Positions 53,326-61,840 of a DNA stretch of 64,000 nucleotides are shown piece after piece; the first letter of the stretch is position 1; every line of letters starts with the position of its first letter. This stretch comes from Olivibacter jilunii (GTDB lineage: Bacteria; Bacteroidota; Bacteroidia; Sphingobacteriales; Sphingobacteriaceae): the NCBI RefSeq assembly GCF_900607235.1, contig NZ_LR027848.1:671241-735240 (forward strand), in the 5' to 3' direction. Both the position numbers and the translations under genes were made by a program. A model generated the notes under the pieces. The model did not search any database, was not told the DNA's origin, and saw nothing but the letters and a program-made list of their open reading frames with translations.

Positions 53326-55734
53326 TTATTCTGTTCTTAAACTTTTAACCGGATTGGCCAATGCCGATTTAATGGCACGAAAGCTAATGGTAAGCATGGC
53401 AATTGATATTGCTAGAATACCCGCAACAACAAAAATCCACCATTCAATATCGATCCGATAGGCAAAATCTTCCAGCCATTTATTCATGCCTAACCAGGCA
53501 ATGGGAACAGCAATTAGGATGGCGATAAGTACAAGCTTCAGAAAATCTTTAGACAGTAGTTGAACTAAGCTCTGAACGCTTGCTCCGAGTACCTTTCTGA
53601 TACCGATTTCCTTGATCCGCTGCTCCGCGACAAAAGTGGCCAATCCCAAAAGCCCCATGCAGGAAATTAAAATAGCCAGTACGGCAAGGATGCCTACAAT
53701 TTCGCTGGTTGTTTGATCCGTTTTGTAAAGCTCCGTGAAATGATCATCTAAAAATTGGTATTCAAAATCACTATCGGGACTTATGCGTTTCCATACGGAT
53801 TGAATATAGGCCAGTGCTTCCGAAGCCCTTTCACCGTTGATCTTAATAGAAAGCTCGTTGTAACCAAAGTCTTTTCGGTTGTAAAGGCATAGCGTTTCGA
53901 TTTTATGATGTAGCGAATTGAAATTAAAATCCTTCGCAATTCCAATGATTGTACTCCCGGAGTCTAAACCATTAAATCCGAAACGCTTGCCAATTAAAGA
54001 AGCAAAGGATTGATTACATTCTTCTTTTAAAAGTTCTTTGGCCAGTGTTTCATTGATAATATAGGTTCGGGCATCGTCACCCGGTCTATCCGGTGAAAAA
54101 TTACGGCCAGCAAGAAGTGGAATCTGATAGACCGTCAGAAAATCAGGGTCTACCACAATTTGAGACGTTACCAGCTCTTTTGCTCCTCGATCTCCGTGAA
54201 ATTTAACGCTTGTTTGATGCAAGTTGTTGCCTAACTTTTGTTGATTGGCCGTAACGCCTTTAATCAAACTGCTCGTTAAAAGTTCCTGTTTTAAGCTTTC
54301 ATACACGCGGTAGGCGTTGTTATCCAATGTCACAGTAACCATTTGGTCTCGCGTAAAACCGACATCTTTTTTTTGCATAAAACGGAGTTGCTTAATGGCC
54401 AGTAAGGTTGCTGTAATTAATACAATAGCACAGGTAAATTGTGCGACAACTAGAATATTACGAAAGAATGCCTTGTTTTTACCACCGGTAACCGTGCCTT
54501 TTAGTACAACAGTTGGTTTAAATGCCGAGAGGTAAGCAGCAGGATATAGACCTGCTAAAAGTCCTAAACATAATGTGCCTAATAATAAATAGAGGATTAG
54601 CGACGGATCATGAAGCAAAGGGAAAGCAATGGCTCGGAGACTTATATGGTTTACATATAGGAGCATTAATTTTACCATCCCACAGGCTAAAATCACTGCG
54701 ATGAAGCAGAGAAGAACGGATTCACCGATAAATTGAAGATAAAGTTGCCCTCTTTTAGCGCCGGTACTCTTTCTTACGCCGATTTCCTTCGCCCGTGCTG
54801 TTGAGCGGGCAGTGGTTAGGTTTACAAAATTGATAGAAGCGATCACCAGAACCACTAGTGCAATAGCGAAGAAGATAAGAGTATATTTACTATTGAATTT
54901 TTGATAATTGATATAATCATGCGTGATCTCGGTTGAGCCGGCATGCACATCTCGAAGCGGCTGCAGGAATAACTCATAGCCCTTTGCTTGTTGTTCCTCC
55001 ATGTGTCTCTTAAGGAAAGCTGGAAACCTTTTCTCAAGGCTTTCTATGTCGGCATTAGGTGCGATTTCCAGATAGGTCGTTAGCCAATTGCCTCCCCAGT
55101 TCTGCATTTGTTGAGGGCCAACATACGTGTTCATGGAGAATAGGGCATCAAAATGAATATGTGAATTTTCAGGAATATCTACTAAAACGCCTGTAACAGT
55201 GAAATTGGTAGTGTCCCTACCGTAGGTGGTTATGGTCTTTCCGAGCGCTTCTTCCTTACCAAAGATCTTCGCTGCGGTTTTTTGTGTTAACACCAAGCTG
55301 TTCGGCTTTTCAAAAACGGTACTTCTGTTGCCTTTTAACAGTTCGAAATCAAATAGTTGAAGAAAGGTTGAGTCGACTAAGAAGGTGGAAGGCATTATAT
55401 GTCGTACTCCGTTTACTAAAAAGGAAGCTTTACCCCATTGATTGACACGCGTAAAGTTCACTATTTCGGCAAATTCTTGCTGAAGACTAGGTCCCATTGG
55501 ATACATAGAGAGGGCTACCTTTTGGGGAGCCACCATGCCCTCGGGCTTTTGTACTTCATTTAGGCGATAAATGTTCTTCTTATGGATCGCATCAAAATTC
55601 CGTTCGTAGTTTACGAAGAGAATAATCACAATACAGACAGCCATACCAATGGCCAGGCCCAAAATATTGAGCAGCGAATAAAACTTGTTTTTCCATAAGT
55701 TGCGCCAAGCCGTTTTGAAATAGTTTTTCAACAT
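53326..55734 (-). CDS. ABC transporter permease, double FtsX/MacB type
   Basis: This 802-residue permease has the common plan: N-terminal TM (FYSLLNILGLAIGMAVCIVI), a periplasmic domain with NPNADIESL-type linkers, KEIGVRKSTGAKRGQL with three TMs, a middle TM near 430, and KEIGIRKVLGAS with three terminal TMs. It ends in ALANPVKSLRTE. It is similar to the 50835 and 59256 genes. It is the first complete permease after the dyad region at 56.05 kb and probably the head of the operon to the ATPase, although it has a long (~250 bp) leader. Confidence 0.9.
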   Translation of the reverse strand: MLKNYFKTAWRNLWKNKFYSLLNILGLAIGMAVCIVIILFVNYERNFDAIHKKNIYRLNEVQKPEGMVAPQKVALSMYPMGPSLQQEFAEIVNFTRVNQWGKASFLVNGVRHIMPSTFLVDSTFLQLFDFELLKGNRSTVFEKPNSLVLTQKTAAKIFGKEEALGKTITTYGRDTTNFTVTGVLVDIPENSHIHFDALFSMNTYVGPQQMQNWGGNWLTTYLEIAPNADIESLEKRFPAFLKRHMEEQQAKGYELFLQPLRDVHAGSTEITHDYINYQKFNSKYTLIFFAIALVVLVIASINFVNLTTARSTARAKEIGVRKSTGAKRGQLYLQFIGESVLLCFIAVILACGMVKLMLLYVNHISLRAIAFPLLHDPSLILYLLLGTLCLGLLAGLYPAAYLSAFKPTVVLKGTVTGGKNKAFFRNILVVAQFTCAIVLITATLLAIKQLRFMQKKDVGFTRDQMVTVTLDNNAYRVYESLKQELLTSSLIKGVTANQQKLGNNLHQTSVKFHGDRGAKELVTSQIVVDPDFLTVYQIPLLAGRNFSPDRPGDDARTYIINETLAKELLKEECNQSFASLIGKRFGFNGLDSGSTIIGIAKDFNFNSLHHKIETLCLYNRKDFGYNELSIKINGERASEALAYIQSVWKRISPDSDFEYQFLDDHFTELYKTDQTTSEIVGILAVLAILISCMGLLGLATFVAEQRIKEIGIRKVLGASVQSLVQLLSKDFLKLVLIAILIAVPIAWLGMNKWLEDFAYRIDIEWWIFVVAGILAISIAMLTISFRAIKSALANPVKSLRTE

Positions 55735-55850
55735 GTGTTAGTTCTTTAAGGTGTTTCAGCTATTCGCCCGAGGGCTCATGGTTTCAGCATCGTGTCTGTC
55801 TTTTATGGTGCTTCAGCTATCCACCATAGGCGGATGGTTTTAACATAATA

Positions 55851-55910
55851 GTTATTTGTTGTTAGTTAATCGTTCGTGGCCCAATAACCAATAACGAGGA
55901 ACGAATAACC
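55851..55910. repeat. Hairpin repeat, copy 3
   Basis: The left arm starts GTTATTTGTTGTTAGTTA and the right arm ends ACGAATAACC, around a central GGCCC. It is nearly the same as copy 1. Here it does not follow an intact gene, but a few codons that resemble the C-terminal end of a permease. Confidence 0.65.
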
Positions 55911-55916
55911 AAATCA

Positions 55917-55940
55917 TTCATTCCCTAAGCTATTTGCAAT
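55917..55940 (-). pseudogene. Possible 3' remnant of a deleted FtsX permease gene
   Basis: The minus strand here reads IANSLGNE followed by a stop. Intact permeases in this array end in ANPVDSLRNE or similar. One 9-bp deletion and one substitution account for the difference. The stop is followed, after the same short spacer, by the same hairpin repeat as in the 50835 gene. Only about eight codons remain, so chance cannot be ruled out. Confidence 0.4.
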
Positions 55941-56046
55941 GGTTTATCATCGTGGTATCAACTTGTAATCCGACTATCCAAAATGCTTCCATAAAATATA
56001 ATTGTTTGTATATAAATGTTTTATGTTGTTCTTTTTTAGCGTGCGG

Positions 56047-56084
56047 TGTCCGAAATCGGACAGATTGATGTTCGATTTCGGACA
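56047..56084. promoter_or_regulatory. Tandem TGTCCG-N4-CGGACA dyads between permease and MDR genes
   Basis: TGTCCGAAATCGGACA (56047-56062) is a perfect 16-bp dyad. TGTTCGATTTCGGACA (56069-56084) is one base off, 22 bp away. The pair lies between the leftward permease gene (55734) and the rightward MDR gene (56225) and could serve either. Confidence 0.75.
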
Positions 56085-56176
56085 TCTAGGGGTAGCATAG
56101 AGCATAAGAAGTCATTCTTTACAATAGTGTAACAAAGAGGCATACAAAATGAGATACAACCAACAATGCCCGGCAA

Positions 56177-56193
56177 GCAAATCGTTAATTTGC
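56177..56193 (+). promoter_or_regulatory. Small dyad upstream of the MDR oxidoreductase gene
   Basis: GCAAAT (56177-56182) and ATTTGC (56188-56193) form an inverted repeat with a 5-bp spacer. It overlaps a near-match to the -7 box (TTAATTTG), 32 bp before the ATG at 56225. A repressor site is possible. Confidence 0.35.
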
Positions 56194-56224
56194 AGCATGT
56201 TATTAGTGAAGATGGGATAAAATA

Positions 56225-57169
56225 ATGAAAGCTGCAGTAATAGAAAAAAAGGGTACTGATCCGAGATTTAAGATAAAGGAACTTCCTCGGCCGATTATTA
56301 AGAGCGGACAAGTGCTGGTTCGGAATTATGCTTCATCCGTTAATCCGATAGATGTAATGGCGCGCAATGGGAGGGCTTTGCTCGCTAGTGCCGGTTTTAG
56401 TAACCAAGTAATCGGCAGTGATTTTTGTGGTAAAGTATTACAATCAAAAAGTCGACTGTTTAAGGAAGGGGATGAGGTGTTTGGAATGATTTCCGCAATA
56501 AAAGGTGGCGCCTATGCGGAAGAGCTGACAGTTAATGCGGATCAAATAGCATTAAAACCGAAGAATCTTGATTACGTGGAAGCAGCCGTGATACCCTTGG
56601 TGGGACTGACTGCATATCAAGGATTATTTAAGGTAGGTAGAATACAAGAAAAGGAGAATATTTTGATTACCGGTTGCACAGGAGGCGTTGGCTCGGTGGC
56701 CGTTCAATTGGCACGAACTTTAGACTGTCACATTAGCGGTTTATGTAGCGAGAAACATCGGGCATATGCTCATAGCGTGGGTTGCGATGTGGTGATCGAC
56801 TATCAAAATCAGCAGATTCCTTCAGGTGCCCGGTTTGATCTTATATTTGATGCGGCCGGCATGTACACGTATAGCGACTTAAAACATCATTTAAACGAAC
56901 AGGGCCTATTCGTGACCACAAGAGGCGAAACCAATAATATAAAGGGTTTGGTCAAAACCGCGGTTGATGTTGTATTTGAACCTTATATGAAGTTTGTTTT
57001 TGTCAAGCCCAATGCCGACGATCTCAACGTATTAAAGGAAATGATTGAGCAGGGGAAACTAAAATTGCATATTGAAAAAACCTTTTTGCTAAATCAATTA
57101 ACCGAAGCACAAAGAATGATGAAAAATGGTGGTTTCGTCGGAAAAATAGGAGTCGATATTGGTGAATAA
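56225..57169 (+). CDS. Zinc-free MDR family NAD(P)-dependent oxidoreductase
   Basis: This 314-residue medium-chain dehydrogenase/reductase resembles quinone oxidoreductases. The N-terminal GroES-like part (VLVRNYASSVNPIDVMARNG ... IGSDFCGKVL) lacks the zinc cysteines of alcohol dehydrogenases. The Rossmann part has ITGCTGGVGSVAVQLA (~140-155) and FDLIFDAAG. The C-terminus has the usual AQRMMKNGGFVGKIGVDI. It reduces quinones or enone-type compounds with NAD(P)H. It is flanked by export genes and divergent from a permease, so a role in detoxification fits but is inferred. Confidence 0.88.
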   Translation: MKAAVIEKKGTDPRFKIKELPRPIIKSGQVLVRNYASSVNPIDVMARNGRALLASAGFSNQVIGSDFCGKVLQSKSRLFKEGDEVFGMISAIKGGAYAEELTVNADQIALKPKNLDYVEAAVIPLVGLTAYQGLFKVGRIQEKENILITGCTGGVGSVAVQLARTLDCHISGLCSEKHRAYAHSVGCDVVIDYQNQQIPSGARFDLIFDAAGMYTYSDLKHHLNEQGLFVTTRGETNNIKGLVKTAVDVVFEPYMKFVFVKPNADDLNVLKEMIEQGKLKLHIEKTFLLNQLTEAQRMMKNGGFVGKIGVDIGE

Positions 57170-57680
57170 TAAATAGTTGAGAGGATCTTGTTGAGTTTTT
57201 GTGGGCATTCACTTATTATCTAATAATAGCTTTCTATGATAGTTCAGATACAACCCGTTTTATTAATGGCGTTTCCCTACCTGCCTCGGACCGAATAGAA
57301 TAAGAACTTTCTTATGATCTATTCGCTGTAGTAGTCGGTCTTTTAATTCTCTTTGTATCATTAACTATACAAATATATAACTTTTATGGATTTGATTCCG
57401 CAAAAAGCATAACTTTTATGGATTACCAAACTTGGTAAACTGTTTGCAATATGTTGAGTATCATAATTCAATAAAAGCGATTCTCTTAAGAGTGGTTTGG
57501 ATTAACCAGGCGAGGCTTGTTTTTCTATTAGTTGAAATCACTTTGTCTTAAATTACCCTCAAATTGTCAGAATTACCTATAATTTGATGCGAATTTCTTC
57601 CGTATTTTTACCAATATGTTAGTAAGGAACATGTTCTAACATAAAGAGCCAGTTAATGAAAGGTCTAAATAAATGATTCT
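57170..57680. other. 511-bp gap between MDR and MATE genes with several repeats
   Basis: No gene is visible here. ATAACTTTTATGGATT occurs twice, at 57377-57392 and 57409-57424, 32 bp apart. The second copy runs into a perfect dyad TTACCAAACTTGGTAA (57423-57438). TATGTTAG (57615-57622) and CTAACATA (57636-57643) enclose an inner GAACATGTTC palindrome, 38 bp before the MATE start. These look like regulator binding sites. Confidence 0.5.
57615..57643 (+). promoter_or_regulatory. Nested dyad upstream of the MATE gene
   Basis: The outer arms TATGTTAG / CTAACATA are exact reverse complements around 13 bp, which contain most of a second palindrome, GAACATGTTC. The position just upstream of the MATE start suggests an operator for a TetR/MarR/AraC-type regulator not encoded nearby. 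Confidence 0.45.
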
Positions 57681-59084
57681 ATGGAGAAGACACAACATCC
57701 ACCCACTATTTGGCAAGAGCTAGGCAACGCCATTCGAGGTACCGAAGCTGATTATACGCAGATAAGTTTAAAACGAGCCATTTTATTACTAGCTGTTCCC
57801 ATGATTTTAGAGCTCATGATGGAGTCGATTTTTGCTGTTGTAGATATTTATTTTGTAGGCAAATTAGGTCCCTCAGCAGTGGCTACTGTGGGACTTACTG
57901 AAACGTATCTGTTTCTATTATATTCCATTGCAATGGGACTTTCCACGGCAGTAACAGCAATTATAGCACGTAGAATTGGTGAACGGAAAAAAGAAGAAGT
58001 GGGATTGTCTGCTGTTCAAGCAATATTCATTGCAATCTTAGCGTCCCTGCCTTTTGCATTAGCCGGTATCTTTTTTTCTAAAGAGCTGCTTGCCCTAATG
58101 GGAGCAGATGATTGGGCCATACAGCATGGCTATGGTTATACCCAGTGGATGCTAGGTGGAAATGCAGTAGTGATGTTGCTTTTTGTAATGAATGCGATAT
58201 TTCGAGGTGCGGGGGATGCGGCAATCGCTATGCGTGTACTGTGGGTGGCTAATGGCATTAATATTCTCTTAGATCCGCTACTTATATTCGGCTGGGGGCC
58301 AATTCCTGCTTTTGGTATTGAAGGTGCGGCTATTGCAACCAATTTGGGTAGAGGGGTAGGTGTGGCGATGCAGCTATGGGTACTGCTTAAAGGAGGAAAG
58401 CATATTCGTGTGCGTATCGATCAACTAATTTGGGACATGAAAACGATGTTTACCATATTGCGCACATCTTTGGGAGGTATCGGTCAGATGTTGATTGCCA
58501 TGACTTCCTGGATTTTCTTGATGCGCATTTTAGCAGAAGTTGGAAGCGAGGCGGTAGCGGGCTCAACTATTGCTATGCGTATCATGATGTTCTGTATGAT
58601 GCCTGCTTGGGGCCTATCGAATGCTGCCGCCACTTTAGTGGGTCAGAATTTAGGAGCCGAGAGACCAGATCGGGCCGAGTCTGCCGTGTGGAAGATTGGC
58701 CGTTATAATATGGTGTTCATGCTTATCATTTCATTGGTGTTTTTCTTCTTTAATAGAGCATTGGTAGGCGTCTTTAGCATGGATGACCGGGTTATTTCTA
58801 TAGGGAGTGAATGGCTGCGTATTATCTCTTACTCTTTTTTTATTTATGGTTGGTGGATGGTGTCTGTACAGGCTTTTAACGGTGCCGGCGACACAAAAAC
58901 ACCAACAATGATAAACTTCGTATTCTTTTGGCTTATTCAGATTCCGCTTGCCTATTTTCTGGCTATTTCGCTTAATCTTTCTCATACAGGCGTATTCTGG
59001 GGAATATTTGCATCGGAAACAGCAGTAGGTATTTTTACCCTTTGGCTTTTTTCGCGAGGCCGATGGAAAACGGTTAAGGTTTAG
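57681..59084 (+). CDS. MATE family efflux transporter
   Basis: This 467-residue membrane protein has twelve predicted transmembrane helices in two MatE halves. Typical segments are AVPMILELMMESIFAVVDI in TM1, AIFRGAGDAAIAMRVL (~170-185), and GLSNAAATLVGQNLGAERP with FNGAGDTKTPTMINF in the second half. MATE pumps export cationic drugs or metabolites against Na+ or H+. It is a single rightward gene inserted within the leftward permease array. The leader contains dyads suggestive of drug- or stress-responsive control. Confidence 0.94.
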   Translation: MEKTQHPPTIWQELGNAIRGTEADYTQISLKRAILLLAVPMILELMMESIFAVVDIYFVGKLGPSAVATVGLTETYLFLLYSIAMGLSTAVTAIIARRIGERKKEEVGLSAVQAIFIAILASLPFALAGIFFSKELLALMGADDWAIQHGYGYTQWMLGGNAVVMLLFVMNAIFRGAGDAAIAMRVLWVANGINILLDPLLIFGWGPIPAFGIEGAAIATNLGRGVGVAMQLWVLLKGGKHIRVRIDQLIWDMKTMFTILRTSLGGIGQMLIAMTSWIFLMRILAEVGSEAVAGSTIAMRIMMFCMMPAWGLSNAAATLVGQNLGAERPDRAESAVWKIGRYNMVFMLIISLVFFFFNRALVGVFSMDDRVISIGSEWLRIISYSFFIYGWWMVSVQAFNGAGDTKTPTMINFVFFWLIQIPLAYFLAISLNLSHTGVFWGIFASETAVGIFTLWLFSRGRWKTVKV

Positions 59085-59130
59085 ATTGCAGTACAAGTAT
59101 CAAGAGACCAGCCTTCCGCAGGCAAGTATG

Positions 59131-59181
59131 TATCAGGATATTTCAACGTTAAGGATTTTATGGTGCTGAAATATCCTGATA
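59131..59181. terminator. Hairpin between convergent MATE and permease genes
   Basis: TATCAGGATATTTCA (59131-59145) and TGAAATATCCTGATA (59167-59181) are exact 15-bp arms around a 21-nt loop. The position between convergent stops suggests a shared terminator. A TATCAAGAT word in the 50.5 kb gap is similar. Confidence 0.6.
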
Positions 59182-59255
59182 TTTGTATTGTTTCGTTCTC
59201 AAGCGTTATCATTTTACAAGGTAAGTACCCTATCTGGTTAGGATGGGTCGCGTTC

Positions 59256-61691
59256 CTATTCAGACCGTAAAGACTTCACCGGATTTGCCATCGCGGCTTT
59301 AATAGCTTGGTAACTCACGGTAAAAAAAGCAATAACCAGTCCTAAGAAAGTGGCTGCTACAAATATCCACCAGTGAATTTCCATATGATAAGCAAAATTG
59401 GCTAACCATTGATCCATAGCAAACCAGGCGAGGGGCGATGATATAAGCCCCGCGATTAATACTAATTTCATGAAATCGGTGGATAGTAGTTTGATAATAT
59501 TGTTAACGGATGCGCCAAGTACTTTACGTACCCCAATTTCTTTCGTACGCTGTTGAGCAGTATAGGTTGCAAGACCCAATAATCCTAAACAGGCGATAAA
59601 GATTGCCATGCTAGAGAAAATGGAAAATACGTTCCTAAAATGGGTGTCAGCTTCATATTGCCGATTAAAGCTCTCATCAAGGAAGCTATATAAATATGGG
59701 CGTTGTGGCGCCAATTTTGTCCATATCTCGCCTATTTTACTAATCGTTGCCGGTAAATTATCCGACTGTATTTGCAAACTCAGAAATCGGCTTGCCATAG
59801 GAGCTAAGCGTAAGGTTAGGGGTTCAACACGTTTATGAAGAGAAAGATAATTAAAATCTTTTGTTACACCGATTACTGTTCCGTCCCGTCCCCATTGCGA
59901 AAAGCGCTTCCCGATAATATCTTTCGGGTTGCTATAACCATAAAGCCTTGCCGTAGCTTCATTAATGACTAAAGAATGTAACGTGTCTGCCGGGAAATCA
60001 CGCGAGTAAGGCCTGCCGGCGACCATTTCAATGCCGAAATGGGGAATGAAATCAATATCCACTTCAAAGATGGCCGGAACTTCCATAACGGAATTACCAT
60101 TTGCCGTCTCGATACTCGTACCGGCGTTCGGGAAATAGCTGCCAGGGACGCTACGGGATGCAGATACGGATACGACTTCTTTTTCGCGCAAAAAAGCCTG
60201 CTTAATGGACTCCAATTGCCGGAGTACCTGTTCATCATAATTGAAGTCTATGACCAACATATGGTTTTTTTTAAACCCGAGATTTTTATTTTGCAAGTGA
60301 TCTAACTGTGATACGACGATAACAGTTCCGGCGATTAGGGCAATTGACAAGCTAAATTGGAAAATAACCAAACCTTTCCTTAAAAGGACTCCTTTTGGAG
60401 AAGTACGGAAAACACCTCGAAGGATGGTAATGGGCTTGAAACGGGATAAGACTAACGCAGGGTAGCTTCCTGCTAAAAAGCCGGTAATGAACAGGGTAAG
60501 GAGGAAAAGTGAAAATGTTTGCCAACTAAAGACAAAATCCGCGTTGATCTGCTTCCCGGTAACAGCGGCGACAAACGGGAAAAGCAGTAAAACCAATAAA
60601 AGCGCTAAAACAGCTGATATGAAAATCATAAGGAACGATTCAGTCAGAAACTGCCAAATCAATTCTTTTCTTGTGCTTCCTACTACTTTACGTACGCCAA
60701 CCTCTTTAGCCCGCTCGAGCGAACGTGCCGTTGCCAAATTCATAAAATTGATGCACGCTATACATAAAATAAAAATACCTATTACCCCAAAAATGTATAA
60801 ATTGGCCAAACTACCGGTAGCGCCAGGCTGGCGATCGGCACTTGAGTGCAAATAAGCATTTAACATCGGTTCAAAGGCAATACTGTACCGACCATCATCA
60901 TTAGCATGGTGCCGATTTAGAAAGGCAGGAATGTCTGCCGTTAACTGCTCAAGATTTGCTTTTTCCGAAAGTAGGAAATAAGTATAGAAATCCACATAAC
61001 CCCACTCATCAAAAACCTCTGCCCAAGATTGCCTAAAGGAGCTCATAGACATGAGCGCGTCAAAAGTGAAGTGTGAATTAGGGGGTATGTCTTCTAAAAT
61101 ACCGGTTACTGTATAGACACCCGGGGCGGCTCTCCCACCGGTATTACCTCCTTCAATGGTTTTGCCAATTGGATTTTCGTCACCAAAATATTTTTTGGCC
61201 GTGCTCTTAGTAAGCACGGCGGAATAAGGGGCGACCAGTGCTGTTTTTGGATTACCGGCAAGCAATTTCCAACTGAAGACACTAAAGGTGTTGGAATCAG
61301 CAAAAAAGACATTGTCTTCTTGAAAGGCTTTGTCACCATAGCGAAGCAATACAGGGGATCTGCCGGAAAATTGGACAACCTCTTCTACTCCCGGAAAATC
61401 AGCTTCTAGTGCTTTTCCCACCGGTGCATTCCCCCAAATTTGATAAGTATAATCCCCTTTTTGCCCCGCTTTCGTTGTTCCGCTGGTTCCGATCTCTTTA
61501 TAACCGTGAACAACGCGATAAATCCGATCCTTTTTTACGTGGTATTCATCATATGACAATTCATTCCGGATGTAAAGCCCAATGAGAAGACAGCTGGCAA
61601 GGCCGATAGCCATTCCCGTTATATTAAGCGCCGTGTATCCCTTGTTTTTTAAGAGGGTTCGCCAAGCGATTTTCATGTAATTTTTTTTCAT
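59256..61691 (-). CDS. ABC transporter permease, double FtsX/MacB type
   Basis: This 811-residue permease has an N-terminal TM (GYTALNITGMAIGLASCLLI), a periplasmic domain with AGNPKTALVAPYSAVLT and PIGKTIEGG, KEVGVRKVVGSTRKEL with three TMs, and a middle TM (~430-450). A second periplasmic domain (FRNVFSIF before the final TMs) and TKEIGVRKVLGASV with three TMs follow; it ends AMANPVKSLRSE. It is 149 bp downstream of the partial permease at the right edge. No TGTCCG dyad lies in that gap, so it is probably co-transcribed with it. Confidence 0.9.
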   Translation of the reverse strand: MKKNYMKIAWRTLLKNKGYTALNITGMAIGLASCLLIGLYIRNELSYDEYHVKKDRIYRVVHGYKEIGTSGTTKAGQKGDYTYQIWGNAPVGKALEADFPGVEEVVQFSGRSPVLLRYGDKAFQEDNVFFADSNTFSVFSWKLLAGNPKTALVAPYSAVLTKSTAKKYFGDENPIGKTIEGGNTGGRAAPGVYTVTGILEDIPPNSHFTFDALMSMSSFRQSWAEVFDEWGYVDFYTYFLLSEKANLEQLTADIPAFLNRHHANDDGRYSIAFEPMLNAYLHSSADRQPGATGSLANLYIFGVIGIFILCIACINFMNLATARSLERAKEVGVRKVVGSTRKELIWQFLTESFLMIFISAVLALLLVLLLFPFVAAVTGKQINADFVFSWQTFSLFLLTLFITGFLAGSYPALVLSRFKPITILRGVFRTSPKGVLLRKGLVIFQFSLSIALIAGTVIVVSQLDHLQNKNLGFKKNHMLVIDFNYDEQVLRQLESIKQAFLREKEVVSVSASRSVPGSYFPNAGTSIETANGNSVMEVPAIFEVDIDFIPHFGIEMVAGRPYSRDFPADTLHSLVINEATARLYGYSNPKDIIGKRFSQWGRDGTVIGVTKDFNYLSLHKRVEPLTLRLAPMASRFLSLQIQSDNLPATISKIGEIWTKLAPQRPYLYSFLDESFNRQYEADTHFRNVFSIFSSMAIFIACLGLLGLATYTAQQRTKEIGVRKVLGASVNNIIKLLSTDFMKLVLIAGLISSPLAWFAMDQWLANFAYHMEIHWWIFVAATFLGLVIAFFTVSYQAIKAAMANPVKSLRSE

Positions 61692-61840
61692 ATTAAGTAT
61701 CTTTTGAGTTGTAAGTTTTAAGTCTCACGTTTTACGTATAAGTCGCTACAAAAATTCTAATGGTCTTCGATGTGGCTTATTATTTAGCTCCTTTATTTAG
61801 TTTCGAGTTACTTATGACCTAAAACTTGCTACTCAGAACA

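Larger units (their letters stand above)
55735..56046. other. Long leader of the 53326-55734 permease with direct repeats
   Basis: Next to the start codon, two degenerate direct repeats begin with TTCAGCTAT (about 55756-55795 and 55812-55850). Then come hairpin repeat copy 3 (55851-55910) and a possible remnant of a permease 3' end (55917-55940). TTTTGG at 55983-55978 is the nearest sigma-54-like element but lacks a -12 GC. No intact gene lies here. Confidence 0.5.

Noticed and set aside
58731-59096. Minus-strand 121-codon frame at the end of the MATE gene
   Set aside because: It is antisense to MATE transmembrane helices and has no start signal or domain.
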